Source: Flaviramulus basaltis (lineage in GTDB: Bacteria; Bacteroidota; Bacteroidia; Flavobacteriales; Flavobacteriaceae). Taken from it: a DNA stretch of 64,000 bases. Positions 18,872-25,368 of this stretch are shown piece by piece; position 1 is the stretch's first letter, and each line of letters opens with the position of its first letter. Position numbers and translations under genes: made by a program. Location of the stretch: positions 1,240,001 to 1,304,000 of the forward strand of contig NZ_FPKV01000002.1 of NCBI RefSeq assembly GCF_900114265.1, written 5' to 3'. The notes under the pieces were generated by a model, which was not told the DNA's origin, did no database searches, and worked only from the letters and a program-made list of their open reading frames with translations.

Positions 18872-19414
18872 ATGGATGATTTTAATACCATTCGATTAAA
18901 GAAGAAAACTATTGGTAAATTTAAGAAATATTCAAAAAAAATAAGTCCTAGCTACTCTGAAAATTTGGACTTTATGATTGCTTTTTTTGAAGATAATGAT
19001 CTATCTCCTTATGATGTTTTAAACGAAAATATGACTTCTGTATCCAATAGAATTAATAAACGCATAGATGCCGTAATTGCTATATTCAGAAATGTTGAAG
19101 AGACACAATTAAAACCAACAAAGAAAATGTTGGATTCTCTATTTGATGGAATGAAAGAAAAAAAACCATTACTCAAAGAAAAAAAAGTACTTATTGAACC
19201 TGCACTGATAAATGATAATGAAGAACTGAGTTATTATCGTAAAGCCTATTATAAAAATAATCAAAAATTGACTAAACTTAAGTATAAAGTTGATAGTCTT
19301 CTCAATAGCACTAAGCTAGTCAAGAATACTTTTGGTTCAAATTATTATTCTTTAAAACTATCCATTCAAGAATTCAACTCAATAAAAAACGAATTAAAAA
19401 AGGTTGATATTTGA
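18872..19414 (+). CDS. BfmA/BtgA-type mobilization protein
   Basis: The 180-residue protein begins like a small DNA-binding accessory protein: an N-terminal segment with F-N-T-I-R-L-K-K-K-T-I, then Y-S-E-N-L-D-F-M-I-A-F-F-E, and a conserved core N-K-R-I-D-A-V-I-A-I-F-R-N-V-E-x-T-Q-x-K-P-T near residues 66-90. This core matches the BfmA/BtgA family of mobilization proteins in Bacteroidota, which help form the relaxosome at oriT. The C-terminal third is lysine-rich and probably coiled. No relaxase gene is present beside it, so it could work only with a helper element or is a leftover. It converges on the broken integrase gene downstream. Confidence 0.7.
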   Translation: MDDFNTIRLKKKTIGKFKKYSKKISPSYSENLDFMIAFFEDNDLSPYDVLNENMTSVSNRINKRIDAVIAIFRNVEETQLKPTKKMLDSLFDGMKEKKPLLKEKKVLIEPALINDNEELSYYRKAYYKNNQKLTKLKYKVDSLLNSTKLVKNTFGSNYYSLKLSIQEFNSIKNELKKVDI

Positions 19415-19451
19415 CCTACCGCACTCGTTTAGGCGAGTTTGGTTCATTTTC

Positions 19452-19531
19452 AAAACTATGGATTCTCCGCGCTCAAATTAGAACTGATACGCTAATACTT
19501 AAAAATACCCAGCCTCTAAATCCATAGTTTT
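19452..19531. repeat. 13-bp perfect inverted repeat with 54-nt loop
   Basis: AAAACTATGGATT at 19452-19464 is the exact reverse complement of 19519-19531. It lies between the converging mobilization and integrase genes. It may be a bidirectional terminator, a recombination site or the scar of lost transfer genes. Confidence 0.6.
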
Positions 19532-19543
19532 AAAAACGATTTT

Positions 19544-20799
19544 TTAGCTCTCTGTAATTTCCATTCGCATTTGAGCTTTTCTTTCAAATCGCATTAACAG
19601 GTTTTGAACATCTTCACTTATTTTCGTTTCTACTACCCTAGGGTATATTTGAGTAGTGGTTAATTTAGTATGACCAAGTAGTTTTGAAACCGTTTCAAAA
19701 GGAACTACATTGGATAACATAACAGTTGTAGCAAACGTATGTCTTGCGACATGAAAAGAAATGTTTTTATTAATACTACAATCTTTTGCTATTTCCTTTA
19801 AATACAAATTTACTTTCTGGTTTGAATAAAGGGGTAACAATATTTTGTTTTTTATCTTTTACAAGGAGTATTATACTTATTTATAATCTCAAGAGCTTTA
19901 GGTAAGATGGGTATTTTAACCATCTCATTCGTTTTTTCCCGTTTAGTGAATATCCAATGGTTACCGTCTATACCCCTTATTATTTGATTCGAGGTGAGCC
20001 CTTTTACATCAATATAAGATAGACCTGTATAACATGAGAATATAAAACAATCTTTAACCCTTTATAAACGTTCGTTATTATAATGGATATTCTCGATAAG
20101 TCCAAGTTCCCTTTCAGAAAGATATTGTCTATCAAATTTATTAAACTTCAATTGGAACTGAATAAAAGGATTTTTAGGAATCCATTCTAACCTAAAGGCT
20201 AGGTTAATCATTTTCTTAAACCGCTCTAAATGTTTCATAACGCCATTGTTAGTTAAAGAGAGTTCCTTTTTAGTGTTTTTATACTTTCGAAGGTATTGTT
20301 CAAAATCGCAGATAAAGCGATAATTTAACTGTTTTAGATAGATGTCATCTACTTTTAAAATTTGGTTCAAAAACCTATATAAATATTTTTCTGTAGTATA
20401 ATAATTTTTCATGGTACCAAACTTTAATACACTGATCATATTAGTATTATGATACTTTATAAGTTCTTTTAATGTTTTATGATTATCATCCTCGCCTAAA
20501 TATCGTCTTTTAATTACATTAGCAGATACCATTTTGCCCTCTTCAAATAATTGTTTGTGGCAATCAAGCAATTGATTATACACTTCATCCAAATAAGCAT
20601 TTAAAAATCTTATTTTTGTTGTATTTCCCCTACATCTATCTTTATTATTATCCCAATCGTTCACCAGAACTCTTCGTTTTAAACTAATTTCTGAACGCTT
20701 TCCATTAACTGTTACACGTGCATAAATTGATAATTCATTAGATAAACCTTTAGGTTTTCTTGTGAAGAAAATGATTGCAAAGGTACTGTTTGTCTGCAT
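19544..20799 (-). pseudogene. Degenerate tyrosine recombinase (integrase)
   Basis: Read on the minus strand, one integrase is split into pieces. The first 245 residues (20799-20062) hold an arm-type N-terminal domain and a SAM-like core-binding domain, then stop at a TAA where a Gln or similar codon would be expected. The frame continues after that stop with the catalytic region (FSCYTGLSYIDVKG) until about 19855. There an extra base shifts the frame. The last 98 residues (19840-19544) carry HVARHTFATT, LGHTKLTTTQ and the active Tyr in IYPRV. With one nonsense change and one +1 frameshift, it should be inactive. It lies next to tRNA-Pro, as an island integrase would. Sequencing error is a less likely explanation because two lesions are needed. 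Confidence 0.88.
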
Positions 20800-20892
20800 T
20801 TTACGAGTTTTAAGTTAAACAATTTCAATTGTAAAACAAAAGTCAAATTGCTCTTAAAAGCTCTTTAAATTTACGACAATTCCGATTAGAAT

Positions 20893-20912
20893 TGACTCAC
20901 CGAATAGTACAC
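20893..20912 (+). repeat. Sub-terminal direct repeat, right copy
   Basis: It matches 4164-4183 at 18 of 20 positions in the same orientation and lies about 100 bp from the right candidate attachment repeat and about 90 bp upstream of the broken integrase start. The intervening DNA has no gene. Confidence 0.45.
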
Positions 20913-21013
20913 CTTTTAGTTGATTTTAATTGATTTCATTTGAAACCAAAAAAAAATTAAAATACTGAAAATCATACAATTAACAATATTTTGATTTTAT
21001 AAAAACAGGGTTC

Positions 21014-21026
21014 GTCGGGATGACAG
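21014..21026 (+). repeat. Candidate right attachment repeat (tRNA-Pro 3' end)
   Basis: These 13 bp cover the last 12 bases of tRNA-Pro plus one base and equal 4092-4104. Integration here would keep the tRNA gene intact. Confidence 0.5.
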
Positions 21027-21089
21027 GATTTGAACCTGCGACCACACGGCCCCCAGCCGTGTACGCTAACCGGACTGCGCCACATCCCG
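21015..21089 (-). tRNA. tRNA-Pro (GGG)
   Basis: The minus strand folds into a full cloverleaf. The 7-bp acceptor stem pairs CGGGATG with CATCCCG, and the discriminator is A. The D-stem pairs GCGC with GCGT. The anticodon stem pairs CACGG with CCGTG around the loop CTGGGGG, giving anticodon GGG. The T-loop is TTCAAAT. CCA is not encoded. Its 3' end faces the island and matches the repeat at 4092. Confidence 0.96.
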
Positions 21090-21157
21090 AGTTATTTTTG
21101 GTTTCCAAAGAAAACACTTTTTAAGAAAATTAAAAATTATAATTTTAGAATTTATCA

Positions 21158-21192
21158 TAAAAAAAAGCTTCATTAAATGAAGCTTTTTTTCT
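21158..21192 (-). terminator. Terminator after the small acidic lipoprotein gene
   Basis: An AAAAGCTTCATT/AATGAAGCTTTT hairpin with A and T runs on either side can work in both directions. It lies 20 bp after the stop of the small lipoprotein gene on the minus strand. Confidence 0.8.
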
Positions 21193-21212
21193 TTATACTA
21201 TATTTTTTTTTA

Positions 21213-21371
21213 TTAATCTACCGCATCTTCAACGTCATCTGCGACATCATCAACAGCGTCTCCAACATCGTCAATTACATCTTCAACATCATTGTTTTTT
21301 TTATCTCTACATCCTGTAAATACTGTCGTAACAGTAAATAAAAATATTATTGCAATTGCTAATTTTTTCAT
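21213..21371 (-). CDS. Small acidic lipoprotein (52 aa)
   Basis: A 52-residue frame starts with MKKLAIAIIFLFTVTTVFTGC, a clear lipoprotein signal with the Cys at residue 21. The mature part, about 31 residues, is almost all Asp, Glu, Val and Ala in a heptad-like pattern (DVEDVIDDVGDAVDDV). It should form an amphipathic, strongly acidic helix. I recognise no family. It lies 29 bp after the DUF1328 gene on the same strand and is followed by a good terminator, so both are probably one transcript. Similar acidic mini-lipoproteins accompany stress membrane proteins in flavobacteria, but the role is unknown. Confidence 0.75.
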   Translation of the reverse strand: MKKLAIAIIFLFTVTTVFTGCRDKKNNDVEDVIDDVGDAVDDVADDVEDAVD

Positions 21372-21400
21372 GATTTTAGTTTTTAAATTATTAATTAATT

Positions 21401-21562
21401 TTACTTTTTAACTACACCTTTTAATAATGATAGTACAAAAAGTACTATAAAAATAAAAAAGAAGATTTTAGCTATTCCAGCTGATGCTCCTGCAATACCA
21501 CCAAATCCTAAGACTGCGGCTATTATTGCTATTATTATAAATGTGATTGTCCAACGTAACAT
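21401..21562 (-). CDS. DUF1328-family small membrane protein (53 aa)
   Basis: The 53-residue protein starts [25 protein letters not shown] and continues through a second hydrophobic helix ([17 protein letters not shown]). The L-R-W start, the G-F-G-G-I-A turn and the two helices are the marks of DUF1328 (UPF0391, YtjA-like) proteins. These are induced in many bacteria under envelope or general stress, but their activity is unknown. Two GAGTTAAT motifs lie 80-110 bp upstream. One of them is spaced 19 nt from a -7-like box (GATATTTG, minus strand 21622-21615). The small lipoprotein gene follows on the same strand. Confidence 0.88.
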   Translation of the reverse strand: MLRWTITFIIIAIIAAVLGFGGIAGASAGIAKIFFFIFIVLFVLSLLKGVVKK

Positions 21563-21703
21563 AATTTATGGTTTTTAATAGTTAATTGAAATTTGGCTAT
21601 CAAATTTCTTATTACAAATATCATGCTTTTTGGAATGGTTTATTAACTCTAATAAAACGGATATTAACTCTTTTAATAAATTGATTTACAATAAAGTACA
21701 TAC

Positions 21704-21758
21704 AAAAAAAAGACCCTGACATTTTAAGAATTATGCCAAGGTCTTTTCACTAACCAAC
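21704..21758 (-). ncRNA. Candidate small RNA or attenuated leader
   Basis: On the minus strand a perfect TAnnTTTG box (TAAATTTG, 21771-21764) is followed within about 60 nt by a hairpin that pairs AAAAGACC with GGTCTTTT and ends in a T8 run. No open frame lies between. A transcript of about 55 nt would result. It could be a small RNA, or a leader that stops transcription before the DUF1328 gene, whose ATG lies about 145 bp further on. Confidence 0.3.
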
Positions 21759-21842
21759 CAATACAAATTTAATATATATATGTGTATAGAATTAACTCTA
21801 TCAAACTTATTTTTAACTGTATCCAATTGCATTTAAAGCAAC

Positions 21843-21874
21843 AAAAAAAAAGATGCATATAGCATCCTTTTTTT
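21843..21874 (-). terminator. Terminator after the DUF2383 gene
   Basis: AAAGATGC and GCATCCTTT form a hairpin with an ATATA loop, flanked by A9 and T7 runs. It starts 18 bp after the stop of the DUF2383-type gene on the minus strand. Confidence 0.8.
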
Positions 21875-21891
21875 AATTATATAAGGTTATT

Positions 21892-22341
21892 TTAACTTAA
21901 ATCTTCAAGTGTTTTAATTCTTGACAAACCGTTCTCAATTTTATTTTTTTGATTTTCTAAAATTGATTTGGTGCTTACAGGCAAAGTCGTTTCATTAATG
22001 ACCTCAGAATATTCATTAATAGCAGATTTTTCTCCTCTAATAGCTTCTTCTAACATGGATTCCTCATTTTCTGAAGAAAACATCGCCTTAATATCCATCC
22101 AAGTTCTATGGGCATCGCCTATAATACTTCCACCTTTATCAACTTCTTGATTGTATGATATTAGTTCTGTCTTTAATTCATGTCCAAAATCATAACGTTC
22201 TTGTGCCTTTTGTTTGAAATAAGATTTTAATGCAGTATTATCAACATTATCTGCTGCCTTTTTAAAACCTCTTTCTGCATCATAAGTTTTCTCTAATAAA
22301 TCGTTTAATTTCTTTCCAATTTCTTTTGTGTAATTACTCAT
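21892..22341 (-). CDS. PA2169-type four-helix-bundle protein (DUF2383)
   Basis: The 149-residue protein is all helical, starting with K-L-N-D-L-L-E-K-T-Y-D-A-E-R-G-F-K-K-A-A near residue 12 and carrying W-M-D-I-K around residue 85 and E-E-A-I-R-G-E-K-S-A-I-N-E-Y near residue 102. These match DUF2383, a ferritin-like four-helix bundle found in PA2169-family proteins. Such proteins are linked to general stress or metal handling in several bacteria, with no proven reaction. It shares the minus strand with the DUF1328 gene below and the hemerythrin gene above. An imperfect GAGTTAA motif lies about 120 bp upstream. A strong terminator follows it. Confidence 0.87.
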   Translation of the reverse strand: MSNYTKEIGKKLNDLLEKTYDAERGFKKAADNVDNTALKSYFKQKAQERYDFGHELKTELISYNQEVDKGGSIIGDAHRTWMDIKAMFSSENEESMLEEAIRGEKSAINEYSEVINETTLPVSTKSILENQKNKIENGLSRIKTLEDLS

Positions 22342-22481
22342 AATCTTTAATGTTTATATTTTAGCAGTAATTTATTTTAAGATGTCTACTGGTTTTACAT
22401 CTTTTTAAATACTATAAAAACAATATTTATATTACTCTTTTGTTTACTTAGATGGTTTAACTTTAACTCATTTCAAAAGAA

Positions 22482-22916
22482 CTAAATATTAGTTTTCATA
22501 TAATCAGTATAATCTTTAGCTAAGCTTTTCTTTTTAGTTTCTGAAAAGACTTTTCCTGCTAATTGAAAAAAAGTATGTTCTTCATCATCTAAGTGGTGCT
22601 CTACTTTTTCTTTTAAATCTTTAGCAATTTTTAACCAAGCTGAAGAATCATAATCTGTTTCTTCTAGTTTTTCAATTAACTCATCAATTTCATGATGTTC
22701 TGCAATACCATGTCTAGCTTTGTCTTGCATCATATCATTACTAATTAACGGTTTGTAAAAATGACGCTCCTCTGCATTAGCATGTACTTCCAACTCATTC
22801 TTTATATCTTTAAAAATTTGATCTCGCTTTTTAGTATCACCAGAAGTGCTAATCAATTTTTCAAGCAAACTCCTTTGTGTGTCATGATCTTTTCTAATTG
22901 CTTCAAATATGTTCAT
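22482..22916 (-). CDS. Hemerythrin-domain protein
   Basis: From the ATG at 22916 the protein has 144 residues. A TTG start at 22937 would add seven residues and is less likely. The hemerythrin metal ligands are in place: the first His in KDHDTQRS, HANAEERHFY, the His in AEHHEIDELIEKLEE, and HHLDDEEHTFF near residue 109. They bind a non-haem diiron centre. Hemerythrin-like proteins bind oxygen or protect against nitric oxide and peroxide. A near-consensus promoter (TGTATTTG at 22952-22945 with ATTG 20 nt upstream) lies just before it, and a GAGTTAAT motif lies at 22990-22983. The context with DUF2383 and DUF1328 suggests oxidative or nitrosative stress defence. Confidence 0.9.
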   Translation of the reverse strand: MNIFEAIRKDHDTQRSLLEKLISTSGDTKKRDQIFKDIKNELEVHANAEERHFYKPLISNDMMQDKARHGIAEHHEIDELIEKLEETDYDSSAWLKIAKDLKEKVEHHLDDEEHTFFQLAGKVFSETKKKSLAKDYTDYMKTNI

Positions 22917-22944
22917 TTTTCTAAGTTTTATTCTCAAAATTAGA

Positions 22945-22990
22945 CAAATACATAAAACATAAGTTGTTCATTCAATAGAAAGATTAACTC
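22945..22990 (-). promoter_or_regulatory. Promoter and GAGTTAAT site of the hemerythrin gene
   Basis: The minus strand carries TGTATTTG (22952-22945) and an ATTG (22976-22973) with a 20-nt spacer. GAGTTAAT (22990-22983) lies 6 nt further upstream, a place suited to an activator. The same 8-bp motif occurs three times upstream of the DUF1328 gene. Confidence 0.45.
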
Positions 22991-23150
22991 TATTGGTTTT
23001 TAAATTGAAATTATATTACCTTTAATTTTTTATTAAACCATAAGGAAGTTTTATTGTATTAAATACTTGTAATAATATCTAATAGCCATTAATTGCACGT
23101 ATATAAATTATAGACAAATTTTTAACCCTAACTAATAATTCTATATTAAT

Positions 23151-24179
23151 ATGATAGAAATTGAAATCTCTGCTGATAATACTAAAGAAATTCTTGAAGA
23201 AATTCAAAAACATATTGGAGGTACTATTGAAGAAAAATGGAGTGAATGTATGTTGGTAGTAGATAACGAAATAGCTAAAGGAAGTATTCGTTTTATACCG
23301 TTTGATTGGGGTGTTAATCTTTTAGATTATAAAATAACATTTAGTGATGAAGTGAGGTTGAAAATTCATGCTTCTGAATTTAATCCTATCCGATTTATTT
23401 ATGCTTTTAATGGTAATTTCAAACATCGATTTGGTGTACATAACCAAGAAGAATTAGTAGAACAGTTTCAATCTTTAATATTTACTAATAAATCGATTGG
23501 TGTTAATTATATACATTTTCCAAAAGATGTGAAATTGGAAATTAATGTTATTCAAATTATTAGAAAACACTTTTTAAAGAAGCGAACAACTAATGTATCT
23601 ACCTTAAACAAAAAACTTTATGAAATTTTTGTTGATACAGACCATGAAAACAGGTTTGTTCATTATGGTGTTTTAAATTTAAAAATGGCTGACCACGTTA
23701 AAAAGCTTTGGAATTTAAAAACCAAAGGCATGTTAAGGATATTAAAAATTGAAGCTAAAGTTTATGAAATTTTATCCATGCACATTCAACAACATAACAA
23801 ATTACAACAAGGTGTTCCTCTGCCAACATCGCTTATTAAAAGTGAATTAATAAAAATTAGACAACTTAGTCAAGCTATAATTAAAAACCCTGCTAAAGAT
23901 TATTCATTAGAAACTCTTTCTGCAGAATCTGGTTTATCTCAAGCCAAACTACAGGATGGCTTTAAATTTTTATACACTAGAACAGTAACCGAATATATTA
24001 GACATATACGTTTAGAAGCTTCAAGAAATTTAATAACATCTACAGACTTAAATATATCGCAAATTGTTTATACCATTGGTTTTACAAGTAGAAGTTATTT
24101 TTCAAAAATCTTTAAGGAGAAATATGGTGTAACTCCAAATGAATTTAAAAAACAGTTAATAATACCAATAGCTGTATAA
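23151..24179 (+). CDS. AraC-family transcriptional regulator
   Basis: The 342-residue protein has an N-terminal region of unknown fold (1-230) and a C-terminal AraC double helix-turn-helix (about 240-340). The first HTH is around YSLETLSAESGLSQAKLQDGF. The second includes NISQIVYTIGFTSRSYFSKIFKEKYGVTPNEF, the conserved signature of the family. The N-terminus lacks a clear cupin pattern, so the ligand cannot be guessed. It is divergent from the hemerythrin/DUF2383/DUF1328 genes, and the shared GAGTTAAT motifs lie near both, so it is the best candidate for their regulator. A bidirectional terminator follows. Confidence 0.9.
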   Translation: MIEIEISADNTKEILEEIQKHIGGTIEEKWSECMLVVDNEIAKGSIRFIPFDWGVNLLDYKITFSDEVRLKIHASEFNPIRFIYAFNGNFKHRFGVHNQEELVEQFQSLIFTNKSIGVNYIHFPKDVKLEINVIQIIRKHFLKKRTTNVSTLNKKLYEIFVDTDHENRFVHYGVLNLKMADHVKKLWNLKTKGMLRILKIEAKVYEILSMHIQQHNKLQQGVPLPTSLIKSELIKIRQLSQAIIKNPAKDYSLETLSAESGLSQAKLQDGFKFLYTRTVTEYIRHIRLEASRNLITSTDLNISQIVYTIGFTSRSYFSKIFKEKYGVTPNEFKKQLIIPIAV

Positions 24180-24180
24180 A

Positions 24181-24214
24181 TAAAAAAACCGAAGCTTTCA
24201 CTTCGGTTTTTTTA
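24181..24214. terminator. Bidirectional terminator between the AraC gene and trxB
   Basis: AAAACCGAAG and CTTCGGTTTT form a hairpin with flanking A and T runs, between two converging genes. It can stop both. Confidence 0.9.
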
Positions 24215-24231
24215 TTATAATAACTTTTCTA

Positions 24232-25212
24232 CTAATTATAATTAGATGTAGAAACTTCAAAAGTTGAATCTTTAGCTGCTAAATAGCGTTCTGCATCTAA
24301 AGCTGCCATACAACCTGTTCCTGCCGCTGTTACAGCCTGTCTGTAAACATGGTCTGCAGCATCTCCTGAAACAAAAACGCCTTCTATGTTCGTTTTAGAG
24401 CTTCCTAGTACATTTATAATGTATCCTGTTTCATCTAATTCTAAAAAGCCTTTAAATATATCTGTATTAGGTTTATGACCAATAGCTACGAAAAATCCTG
24501 TTGCAGGAATTTCATGTTTCTCACTAGTTTTATTATTAAAAACTCGAACTCCAGTAACAACTTGTCCATCTCCTAAAACTTCATCGGTTTCTGTATTAAA
24601 CAAAATTTCAATATTCTCTGTATTTTTTACTCTGGCTGCCATAATTTTTGATGCTCTAAACTCATCACGTCTTACTAGCATAGTCACTTTTTTACAAAGT
24701 TTAGATAGATAATGTGCTTCTTCACATGCTGAGTCTCCAGCACCAACAATAACAACTTCTTGATTTCTATAAAAGAAGCCATCACATACAGCACAAGCCG
24801 AAACGCCTCCGCCTAATTTTAAATATTTTTGTTCAGAATCTAACCCTAAATATTTTGCTGATGCTCCTGTAGAAATAATTACTGTATCACAGTGAATTTC
24901 TTTTACATCGTTAACCCAAACTTTATGTATATCTCCTGAAAAATCAACTTTAGTTATCCAACCATTACGTACATCTGTCTCGAAACGCTCTGCTTGTTTT
25001 TGCAATTCCATCATCATTTCTGGCCCCGTGATACCATCTGGATAACCTGGAAAATTTTCAACTTCATTTGTTGTTGTTAATTGCCCTCCAGGTTGTGTGC
25101 CTTGGTATAAAACTGGTTTCATATTTGCTCTTGCAGCATATATTGCTGCTGTGTAACCAGCAGGTCCAGAACCTATTATTAAACATTTTACTTTTTCTAT
25201 TGTATCAGACAT
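24232..25212 (-). CDS. trxB: Thioredoxin reductase
   Basis: The 326-residue flavoprotein has the FAD-binding GSGPAGYTAAIYAARA near residue 13, the redox-active CAVC pair near residue 135, the NADPH-binding VGAGDSACEEAHYL near residue 155, and a C-terminal FAD site with VSGDAAD. The length and order are those of bacterial low-molecular-weight thioredoxin reductase, which uses NADPH to reduce thioredoxin in the cytoplasm. It ends in a short extra tail (EVSTSNYN). It stands alone, with terminators on both sides. Its product would feed the thioredoxin pool that could supply the DsbD-type protein encoded about 30 kb away. Confidence 0.96.
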   Translation of the reverse strand: MSDTIEKVKCLIIGSGPAGYTAAIYAARANMKPVLYQGTQPGGQLTTTNEVENFPGYPDGITGPEMMMELQKQAERFETDVRNGWITKVDFSGDIHKVWVNDVKEIHCDTVIISTGASAKYLGLDSEQKYLKLGGGVSACAVCDGFFYRNQEVVIVGAGDSACEEAHYLSKLCKKVTMLVRRDEFRASKIMAARVKNTENIEILFNTETDEVLGDGQVVTGVRVFNNKTSEKHEIPATGFFVAIGHKPNTDIFKGFLELDETGYIINVLGSSKTNIEGVFVSGDAADHVYRQAVTAAGTGCMAALDAERYLAAKDSTFEVSTSNYN

Positions 25213-25311
25213 AATATTTAATCTTTTTAATCATAACAAAAGTAGGATTTTTGGTAGAAAACTTACGGTTAAGTTATCAACAGTTTTTATAAATTAATAA
25301 CTAAAAGCTAT

Positions 25312-25343
25312 AAAAAAAGCCTCGATTAACGAGGCTTTTTTTA
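25312..25343 (-). terminator. Terminator after the peptidyl-prolyl isomerase gene
   Basis: AAAAGCCTCG and CGAGGCTTTT pair around ATTAA with long A and T runs. It lies 25 bp after the stop of the isomerase gene on the minus strand. Confidence 0.9.
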
Positions 25344-25368
25344 AATTTATTTTTTTAGAGACTAATAA

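Larger units (their letters stand above)
4092..21026. mobile_element. Probable genomic island at the 3' end of tRNA-Pro (about 17 kb)
   Basis: A 13-bp sequence at the 3' end of the tRNA-Pro gene (21014-21026) is repeated in the same orientation at 4092-4104. The space between holds a degenerate tyrosine recombinase next to the tRNA, a BfmA/BtgA-type mobilization gene, an oriT-like hairpin and a group of accessory exported proteins. Genes on both sides look like ordinary core genes. A second 20-bp imperfect direct repeat (18/20) lies about 60 bp inside the left edge and about 100 bp inside the right edge. This layout matches integration at a tRNA 3' end, with the integrase beside the tRNA. The main doubt is the short repeat, which could also be a dispersed intergenic sequence that ends in GGGATGACA. 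Confidence 0.6.
21563..21891. promoter_or_regulatory. Regulatory stretch between DUF1328 and DUF2383 genes
   Basis: These 329 bp hold no protein gene. On the minus strand they contain the terminator of the DUF2383 gene (21843-21874), a promoter-like box TAAATTTG (21771-21764), a hairpin with a T8 run (21747-21704), and three copies of ATTAACTC (plus-strand reading, at 21642, 21663 and 21791). The copies at 21642 and 21663 are 21 bp apart, two helical turns. Confidence 0.55.
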
